From the NCBI GenBank assembly GCA_907163345.1, contig CAJQUN010000051.1, positions 1,922,001 through 1,986,000 of the forward strand: 64,000 bases of DNA, in the 5' to 3' direction. The stretch is from Haberlea rhodopensis. Its lineage: Eukaryota; Streptophyta; Magnoliopsida; Lamiales; Gesneriaceae. The notes beneath the pieces were generated by a model. That model saw only the letters and a list, made by a program, of their open reading frames with translations. It searched no databases and was not told the DNA's origin. Below, one piece after another: positions 55,684 to 64,000 of the stretch (position 1 is its first letter; the number at the start of each line of letters is the position of its first letter). A program made the translations under genes and the position numbers.

Positions 55684-58600
55684 AGAATTTCGTCCTCGAA
55701 ATTAGCACCGGTGTAATACGTAACACCCAGGCTACCAAACAACATGAAGCCATAACCTCGATTCTTGACCATATCAGAATCGTCTTAATAAACGCGAGGA
55801 TACTTACCTCACATCAAGCTCTGAAACAGAGCGACATACCAAAACCAACATATCACCCAAGAGGCAAAACGTACCTCGATGCGGTTCATCCCAAAAGTCA
55901 GTCTCTCATGACTGCATAACAACCAATACTTACGACTGTAAATCGGATGGTCATCCTTAGTTCTAATACGACTAGTAAGAACGCATCATGAATGACACCT
56001 CAACCGTGAGAACGTTGACCTCGTGTCAAACTCTGGAGTGGAATAGACTTCCAAATCCATCATAACGTCAAAGAGCGTCAGCCCCACTCAACGCTAACAG
56101 TCCAAAAGCAGTTAGTCAACTGAAACTGCAAGGATTCGAATCGCTCCCGATTCTATCGTAGATATCATCCAATGACATCTTTATTACGACTCACGATGTC
56201 TAATACACATCATTACGAGGGAAACACTAGTATACCATGATGTACACATACCAAACCTGGTCTCCACTTCCAAACCTCCTCCATCAAATGAGCAGTCGCA
56301 TCAATGCAACTCAATTTGGGCAACTCGCGGCCACAGATTCACACAAAAGACATCTCACAAGATGTCCACCTCCGGATATTCCAAGGATCACATCCTGATC
56401 ATAAATAAACCATCGAGACTCCACAGAGTTCAAATTCTGAAAGGACATGCAATAAACCCATGGCATCCTCAACGCTTGTGCCGACAGCTACACCCAACCA
56501 ATCCGATTTCCTGCCATCCATTGATAATTCTAGGATTTAACAATCCAAACTTGGGAAGGCTATCGCATAACTCGAAGGAAAACACCAACAAGGAAACACC
56601 TCAACCCACACAAGATAATCCCTCCTCAAAGGGAGTCAACTAACTTCACGATTGTTTCTCATAATTTATCGTGCCATGGAGATTCCCAATCTCAAGGTGT
56701 TCCATATCTCTCATCAGAGATTTAACCATCCAAAAATAGTATATTCTATGCTTGACAAAAGGAAATCAATAACTGGCATCCGTACACTCACCGGTATACC
56801 TGCCTAAGCACTGACATCACATGCATACTCAATGCACTTGGCTCGGGTATCTACAACATACCCCTAAGCCCCAAACACAACTGTCAATTCTGAGTCATTC
56901 CCATCCAGAGGAGGCTGATAATCGACGATCAACAACACGGCGTGATTCCCAAAATCAACACCACACGTACCAACTTACCGAATCTTTCAAAGATTCCCAA
57001 ATAGGTATAATACTACCTCCTTCCCCACAAAGGAAGTGCTATCGAACTCGAGATCCACTAGTCTCGAACCACCGTTCGGAAAAAAAAACTGGATACAATA
57101 ACACCCATTGCATCCCAAGTACACGGATTCCCCAGATCGAGTCGACGACGACTTGATGACTCTCTTGTTGGTACTCCAACATTATGAGCTGTCCCAGACA
57201 AGTCCCTCAAGACAAAAGACGTATAAGCGTTCTCATGGGGTGTCACATGCCTCGAACATCATGCTACAAAGAGACAATCAAAAGCCTGCCAAAAGTCTTC
57301 ATCGTATCATCATACGATTCACCAAACTCGGTTCCAACGTGTAGTATCATGGCTCCAGCAAGCACACTATATCATTCCCCCAATATCTGGCTAGCAAAGC
57401 GCTGTCTCCATAGGCTCATATCAAGCCCACCAACAAACCATATGTTCCATCTCGGTATGCCATACCGTACAAACCCTTAGAGTAATGGGTCATCGCCCAA
57501 CATATCTCTAAAATACTAAGCACAATGGACAACCCGGTGTCCTTGCTCACTTATGATGCAATCATAATCCGTTAAGACTTATCCCACACCCTCAGGGTGG
57601 GTGTAACCATGTCTACCCTACATCACAACACAAGCGAGTAGTTTCCTCAATGGCTACTCTTACCACCAATCACTTGGCCCTAGCCAAACCAACGAGCTTA
57701 TCGCTCGACAATTATTTTTAACTCTATAACATTATGTGGTACATTTACCGGTACAATACATCCAATACTCCACCGAGCAAACCTGCTCGGCAAAAGGTCT
57801 CGTCAACTAGTGACACAGACTCTACCATGTGCTCATCATCGGCACTCAAACCATACAACCTAATACATAACATAGATGTATTAATCATCAAAACGACGCT
57901 ACACGTCTACATAGAACGTCCACTATGTCATTGTCATCCCGTGACGGTACCTGTCAACATATGACTTTGAAATAATATAATAATATTGTCGACTCGTGAC
58001 AGTATATGTCGATACACGACGTCTATAATCTCATCGGAAAACACATGACAGCATAAGTAAATCAACACATGATATCCACAATAGTGCTAAATAAACAGTA
58101 ATATGACATACCTCATTGCTAACAATATAGCGGCATACCTGTCTCCGTCATCCAACAGTGGTACGCAATCAGCACCCATCGCTCGTAGGTGGCGTAATCC
58201 AGCGTCATGTACATAGCGGCATAACCCATCGCTATAAAATCAGTGGCATAATCCATCGTCATAGAGTCAGCGGCATAAAACATCGCAATAGACATCTGGC
58301 GGCATGAACCATCGCCATAGATGTAGCGGAATGTACCATCGCTATGAACACCCGGCGGCATAAGTCATCGCCAATGGAATAGCGGAACGAACCATCGCTA
58401 TGAATATATCCGGTGGCAATCATCGCCAATCAATATAGCGGAATGAGACATCGCTATCAATACACTTGGCGGCATGAACCATCGCCAACCAACATAGCGG
58501 AATGAGACATCGCTATCAATATCGATAATGTGGTTGTTCCGGTCTTGTTATAGCAGCGGAATTTTAGGACCCCTCGCTTCGACATATAGCGGCATCATAT

Positions 58601-59384
58601 GATATCCCTCGCTTCGACAATGACAGCGGCATGTTACCTCGCTTAGACATGACAGCGGAAAATATCATATTACCATCGCTTCATATGACAGCGGCAAGTA
58701 CCTCCCTCGCTCGAATATAACAACTACCGGAACTTCCACTAGCTCCATGTACCTGCATCCAGGTTAATACCACAGTTCACAATATAATGATCGATATCAC
58801 GTTCCAGTTATAACCACAATATTCCACATTAATCACTAGAATTGTGACTGTTCCGGTCCCAATACAACAGCGGAATTTTAGGACCCCTCGCTTCGACAAT
58901 GACAGCGGCATGTTACCTCGCTTAGTCATGACAGCGGCAAGTACCTCCCTCGCTCGGAGATAAAGGCTACCGGAACATTCATCAATTCTACCACAATAAT
59001 CAAGCACAACAGTTGATTCCATTATCACAATATATATATCACTATCATTTCACATATACCATCACATGTAAGGGTTCACTATTCATGATATACATAATCA
59101 AAGGTGTAACACGTTTTACTGTCCGAAGCCCGTACGTCTCACCTTTCCTGATTTTCCTACAAAATCAGATCCCTTAACACATAATACATGAAGGGCTAGA
59201 CATCACCATTAATGCCATCCCATCACATTCTACACGATTCCTGCAACCACAATGATTAGCAGCACCACTTTTCATATCATAAAAACACATAAACAACTAG
59301 TTGTGTCATACAACATTAATGCCATCATGCATAAGTGCTATCAATAACTTCCTAGGCCCTTAACAGTCCCAAAGAGCAACCACT
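55684..59384 (-). other. Internal region of element E (no protein domains)
   Basis: Bases 55684-58000 align in reverse with element A 34660-36918. Bases 58080-58530 hold imperfect repeats of AGCGGAATGAGACATCGCTAT and AGCGGCATAACCCATCGC. Bases 58540-58960 hold two related blocks with CCCCTCGCTTCGACA and GACAGCGGCATG. Bases 58960-59384 are leader, including CCGAAGCCCGTACGTCTCAC (59124-59143), which resembles the TACGT box of the LTRs. The 111-codon plus-strand frame at 56821 is antisense to the element, shared with element A, and has no known domain. Confidence 0.7.
58080..58960. repeat. AGCGG / CGCT hairpin-type repeats in element E
   Basis: More than ten short units in which AGCGG and ATCGCTAT or CTCGCT alternate at about 20-30-bp spacing. 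The related motif is the core of the 60-bp array in element A and of blocks in the LTRs at 10505-10700 and 43330-43440. Confidence 0.7.
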
Positions 59385-59400
59385 GCTCTGATACCACTAA
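59385..59400 (-). promoter_or_regulatory. Element E primer-binding site, initiator tRNA-Met type
   Basis: The coding strand reads TTAGTGGTATCAGAGC next to the 5' LTR. Confidence 0.85.
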
Positions 59401-61809
59401 TGTAAGGACCCCAAGCCCTTAACCCTTGATTAGTGTATTAATCATTATGTGTGGTACATGCTTTCAATAAAATAAATCGGGAAACACAGATGATACTTTA
59501 CCATTGAATGGCAATTACAAAATTTCTTTAGTATTTAACATTAAGATCATCTCTACCCACAATTAGACTCATAGATTCCGCCCATTTCCATCCCCATTAC
59601 ACCACTTTTCACATGGTAGACTTTTATAAAAATTTGGGCAGAGTCTCCCCATAAATAGAGCCATCCCGAAATAAAAGCGCATCACAATATATAGTTCCCG
59701 GCCAGGGAAAACACATACTCAACAGAACACAGCAACGTTAAGTAAATTCCCAGCCAGGGAAGACACCACACATAAGACAACATAAATGGGTTTCAACACC
59801 CACATAATACACCCATGACCCTCATATCATTAGCAATTCTACTCTTAATTGCATGCAACATAGAATGAAAGAGAGAAAGGCTCATGCCTTCATATACAAC
59901 CCATATACAAGCATAACCGTGCTCACATGCGAGCATCATAAATATGTATATAACCTTCGGGTGTATATAAGTACTCTATACGATACCGTGCTCCATCAAG
60001 CCCTGGTACCACGATCCTGGGAGTACATCCAATCAACAGCTCGAGCTCAGCTCCACAGCCATCGATGTACCTGTTCACCTGCCCCAACAGAGACAGCCCC
60101 CAACGGGGTGAGCATACCAATACACAAAATCCCATAATCACAATAATGAAATTCATAATTTAGAACAAAAGTAAATACTAATGAATTTTAAATGATACTC
60201 CCTGGATGGCAACGTCATCATCCGGGATTCCGTGTACTGTCCCTGTTTTCACAATCATCAAACTCATCAAATCTCAAAAATCAGTAAATCAACACATTGA
60301 TTTAACTCATAGCATGCGTGATTCTCAAGTATCAATAATTAATGATTCCAAATTCATTATACATACAAATATAGATATCTCGATATCTAATACTGATTTT
60401 TCGACTTTGCTACCAATCACAGATAGCTCAAATGCCTAGCATTTATTTTACCAATTCTCCATTATACTTAGACATCTCACATGTCTTATAATGAAAACAT
60501 GATTCCACGATCATTCTCAGGCATCTCAAATGCCCTACAATAGTCATATAAACCCAGTACCCCATATCTCATGTAAGGTTATACTACTCTAGTAATATGC
60601 ACACTTGTGGCAGCGATGTCAAGACTAGGTTGTTCCATAGTCATATCAACACATATATATATAGCCATACCCACAACCATCTAATGCAATTAAAATACAT
60701 TATGCATTTCACAAATGCTCTTATATAAAGTAATGCTCGTACGTCGCACGTACCTTAAATTTCCGAAGTCCGAGCCAAACCTTGCTCGAGTTCCATGCCC
60801 CGAGGAACGATGTGCTAACACGATAAATAATTCACAGTTATTTACGAACATGCAACCCATGCTCAAGCACACCCATAACCCTCAAAAATATTGTCAACAC
60901 ACGACAATTAACCATTATCGAAAATTGCTCAAGAACTCCCCACAAATTTTCGAACCTTCACAACACAAATCGAACCCAAACTAAGCACCATAATACATCT
61001 AGAAAGAATCATCACCCATTGCCAAAAACCCCCAAAATTCGAACATAAACCCCACGCAAACCGCATGAAATTCGAACCATTCTGCAACAATTTTTTTGAA
61101 CTACAAAGTAAGAAATTTTCGACCCAAATCAAAGCACAAAACGCCCCAAAATCGCCTGAAGAAAAACCCCAAAAACGTACCAAAATCGAGCCCCAAAATC
61201 GGACAGAATCCAGTTTCGAACCCTAGCGCTTTTCTGGAAAATCCGAACGCGATTCTCGACGAAACTTCAAATTGTTGGTATGGGGAGGTGCGCCTGGAAG
61301 AGACGAAGCCGGCGGCGGGTCGGACGCCCCGAACGGCGGGCGGACGGCGGCGGGCGCACGCCTGGAAGCGGCGGGGGTCAAAGGGGATCGGGAAAATCGC
61401 GCGGGTGCGGGGAGAGAGAAACAAGGTGAGGAAAAATGGTTCCGATAATTAAAATCTCGGGTTCAACTGGTATTTATAGCAAAAATACCCCGAAATACTA
61501 ATAGCCCCACAAATACATCATGATTCATTAAAAATCATCTGTTTCCAAAAATTCTCTCTCTAACTCCAAAACCCCCTACCGGTGCCCACACAAAGCACCC
61601 GAGATTCCGAGTCACACTAAAAACCCAACTCTTAGATTTTTCACCGTAATGAGAATACAATCTCAACCTCGGGATCCAACAATCCCAACTACCCAAATAA
61701 ATGAGCCCAGAAGGCCCAACACCGCGATTAAACTCCAAGTCGCCACGTAAAACAACTTTAGGGGTTATTACCACTCCGGGATTAACATCCAAAATCTCTG
61801 GTCATCACA
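59401..61809 (-). repeat. Element E 5' LTR (2409 bp)
   Basis: Plus-strand start TGTAAGGACCCC, end GGTCATCACA. The reversed TATA box is at 61471-61478 and the TACGT box at 60733-60754. It matches 53236-55668 closely. Confidence 0.9.
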
Positions 61810-61814
61810 AGAAG

Positions 61815-62160
61815 ACTCGTGAAGAGTGTGGTACTCGTGAAGAGCTGTTTACTCGGGAAGAGTGTGTTGTGGCTAACTTGGAGCCCTTAAGGCCAAGATC
61901 AAATTTGTTCTAGTGGAACATCGGTTAAACGTTTTCTAACCGGGAAGAGGAGACGTAGGCGATTCATCGCCGAACATCTATAACAAATTCTCGTGTCTTT
62001 TATCGCTTTATTTAGTTTACGCATTTATTTATTCTTCATTTTATTTATTGTTCGATTGACATCAAGTCTTCCGCAGCGCAAACTCGAATTTTTGCAAATT
62101 CATTTTAAAACGCTAAAGTAGCCAAGGAACCTCATTCACCCCCCCTCTTCGGTTCCAACA
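61815..62160 (+). repeat. SIRE/Maximus-like copia LTR, 3' end
   Basis: Resumes after AGAAG with further CTCGTGAAGAG repeats and ends TTCGGTTCCAACA at 62160. It abuts an unrelated minus-strand copia RT, so this is a 3' or solo LTR. The right TSD would be GGTTT (62161-62165). Confidence 0.55.
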
Positions 62161-63760
62161 GGTTTCCTATGATGAACCCAATCCATATTTGGATATATCC
62201 CTATGGATCTTGATGCCATTAACATAAGATGTCTCACCAATTTCCTTCATATCAAAGTTCTTAGAGAGAAAATTTTCACTTCATATATAAAACATTTATC
62301 ATTGGTTGCAAGTAATAAATCATCTACAAACAAAAAAAATGAAACAAATTTTACTCCCACTAACCTTCTAGTATGTACATTGATTCATGGCGTTCTCAAC
62401 AAAACCGGATGAAGAGATAACATGATGAAATTTTAAATACAACTAACGGGAGGCTTGCTTCAATCTGTATATAGATTTCTTTAGCTTGCACACCGAATGT
62501 TCACCATCACTAGAGAAGAATCCTTCAGGTTGTTTCATATAACCTCTTCCTCTGGATCACCTTTGATGAATGTCATTTTCACTCATTTGATGTAAATCCA
62601 TTTCAAAATGGGTTACTAATGTCATAATCACACGAAGAATCTTTCTTAGATACAAGAGAAAGTATCTATGTATAATCAATTTCCCTCTTTTTGAGTGAAT
62701 CCTTTGGTAACGAGTCTAGCCATATGTTGTTCAATGTATCCCAGTGAGTTTTTATTTGTTTGAAAGACCCGTCCACATCCAACAACTTTTACACAATCAG
62801 ACAACTCAACCAACTCCAAGATCTATTGTGTGCGAACCAACACTTGGATTCATTACTTTCTATTGCTTGTGAAAGCGTTATAGGATCATTATCATGGCCA
62901 ACATTATAGTAAGATTCTTGTAGATACAAAATGTAATCAGTATGAATTGTTGATCACCTCATTCTAGTAGGCTTTCTCGATGTCACATCAACATTTTCTT
63001 GTAAGACATGATCATGTAGATCAACGGGGTTCTCGACACGACAAGATTTGGAATCTATCGATCATCATGAACTACTAGATCATGATCAACTTATGGAATC
63101 TCTAGGACTGGTTCATCAACATTCCTATGAACTGAGGGCGGTTGTGAACAACAATCAATCTATCATTTATAGTGGATGAATGATCATGATAATGATCTAT
63201 TTCAGAACTAATATCCTGAAATTGACCGCTCCCACTGATAAAGTCATTTTCAAGAATTTTTGCATTCCTTGATTCCACAAATTTAATGATGTGAGATGGA
63301 CAACAAAATCTGTATCCCTTAGACCATTCGACATATCCAACAAAATACCTACTAATGGTCCTCAGGTCCATTTTTTTGTCTTGGGTTATAAATTCTTACC
63401 GCAAACGGACATCGCCAAATGGTATACGTTGCAAACTTGGTTTTCAACCTTTCCATAAATCATATGGTCTTATAGATAACCTTGATTAGAACTCGGTTTA
63501 ATATATACGCTGTTGTTTTAAGAACTTCAATCCACAATGACTTAGGAAGTTTATAACAACTTATTATATTACGCACCATGTCTATTAATGTTTGGTTTCT
63601 TTCTTTCTGCCACACCACTTTGGTTTGGAGAACCAAACATGGTATATTAGGCAACAATCTCATGCTCCTGAATAAACTTAGCAAACATACCAGGTACTTG
63701 TACATTATCAGAGTATCTACCATAGACTCAATAAGATCAGTGTCAAAAATGAACTCGTTA
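62161..63760 (-). pseudogene. pol: Old, decayed copia pol: integrase end to reverse transcriptase
   Basis: Reading the minus strand from right to left: 63723-63460 has integrase residues such as KERNQTLIDMVRNI, LPKSLW and TAYILNRV. 63371-63102 has the post-integrase stretch (DLRTISRYFVGY, SKGYRFCCPSH, RNAKILENDFISGS). 62900-62161 holds RT pieces including a VDD motif near 62325 and GIKIHRD near 62200. Many stops and frameshifts separate them, so this is the oldest layer visible. Its RT is cut at 62161 by the SIRE-like LTR. Confidence 0.8.
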
Positions 63761-64000
63761 AATTCCTTGATCTCCCTAGGATATGAGTGGCCGATACCTC
63801 TTCTTTCTACCCTATCCCGAATTGCGTTAAAATCTCAGGCTAAACAGCATCTGGATATACTGCATCGATTCAGAATACCTCGTAATGTAGTCCGCAGAGT
63901 TCTTTTTCCCGGTAAATCACAAGGAGAATATATATTTGCTACGTGGCGGGCACAGAATTTTAGTGAAGTGGGGGCAAAAAAAATTTTAAATAAAAAATTT
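63761..64000. other. Unassigned sequence at the right edge
   Basis: I recognise no repeat end, protein or RNA. Bases 63960-64000 contain GTGGGGGC followed by A/T-rich sequence. It may belong to the old copia copy or to yet another element. Confidence 0.3.

Larger units (their letters stand above)
53236..61809 (-). mobile_element. Element E: complete gene-less gypsy-type LARD, TSD AGAAG
   Basis: The 3' LTR is 53236-55668, the internal region 55669-59400 and the 5' LTR 59401-61809. AGAAG is duplicated at 53231-53235 and 61810-61814. It is the same family as element A: LTRs and the 3' half of the internal region align throughout. It has an initiator tRNA-Met-type PBS and an AGTGGGGGATAT polypurine tract. 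No retroviral protein domain is seen in 3.7 kb. The two LTRs differ by several small indels (for example 20 bases near 54842 absent in the other copy) and scattered substitutions. Confidence 0.9.

Overview
The window is plant nuclear heterochromatin made entirely of LTR retrotransposons nested inside one another. I see no host gene, tRNA, rRNA or CRISPR array. The case for a flowering plant (probably a large, repeat-rich genome; species not determinable from this sequence) rests on Tekay/Del-type chromovirus pol, an Angela/Tork-like copia polyprotein, Athila/Tat-type gag remnants, and primer-binding sites for initiator tRNA-Met and tRNA-Asp. Family names are my recognition of protein and terminal motifs, not database results.

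Insertion boundaries can be read to the base from TG...CA ends and 5-bp target duplications (TSDs), giving this order from oldest to youngest. (1) An old copia pol on the minus strand (62161-63760). (2) Into it, a SIRE/Maximus-like LTR on the plus strand (52702-53235 plus 61815-62160; its left part is outside the window). (3) Into that LTR, a decayed Tekay-like gypsy, element B, minus strand (pieces 9741-9977, 11993-12305, 39405-44147, 51977-52701), and separately the gene-less element E (53236-61809, TSD AGAAG). (4) Into B: element C (ends 9740, TSD GTACT), a solo LTR (9978-11992, TSD CCGTT), the gene-less element A (12306-39399, TSD GAACC) and the gag-less gypsy D (44148-51971, TSD ATTTT). 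(5) Into A's 5' LTR, a copia element (14172-32357, minus strand). (6) Into that copia's 3' LTR, a non-autonomous Athila-derived element with three LTRs and two internal regions (14794-24273, TSD GCAGT). Into C went another Athila-derived non-autonomous element (1-4315) and a solo LTR (4998-7419, TSD CTTGT).

Layout: 1-4315 tail and 3' LTR of Athila-derived LARD1; 4316-9740 element C with its solo-LTR insert; 9741-12305 B integrase fragments around a solo LTR; 12306-14171 and 32358-39399 element A; 14172-32357 copia with LARD2 inside; 39400-44147 B pol, gag, leader and LTR; 44148-51971 element D; 51977-52701 rest of B's LTR; 52702-62160 SIRE-like LTR with element E; 62161-63760 old copia; 63761-64000 unassigned.

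Coding potential is limited. The copia polyprotein is complete except for a one-base frameshift in integrase. The two LARD2 units each keep a 332-codon gag-derived frame. LARD1 keeps a gag C-terminal region. B and D are pseudogenes, and A, C and E carry no recognisable protein domains. The most unusual content is non-coding: paired short palindromes in LTR leaders, a conserved hairpin series after gag in the LARDs, a TACGT-repeat box shared by ten LTRs, minisatellites that differ in copy number between the two LTRs of one element, and a 60-bp tandem array that is open in frames on both strands.
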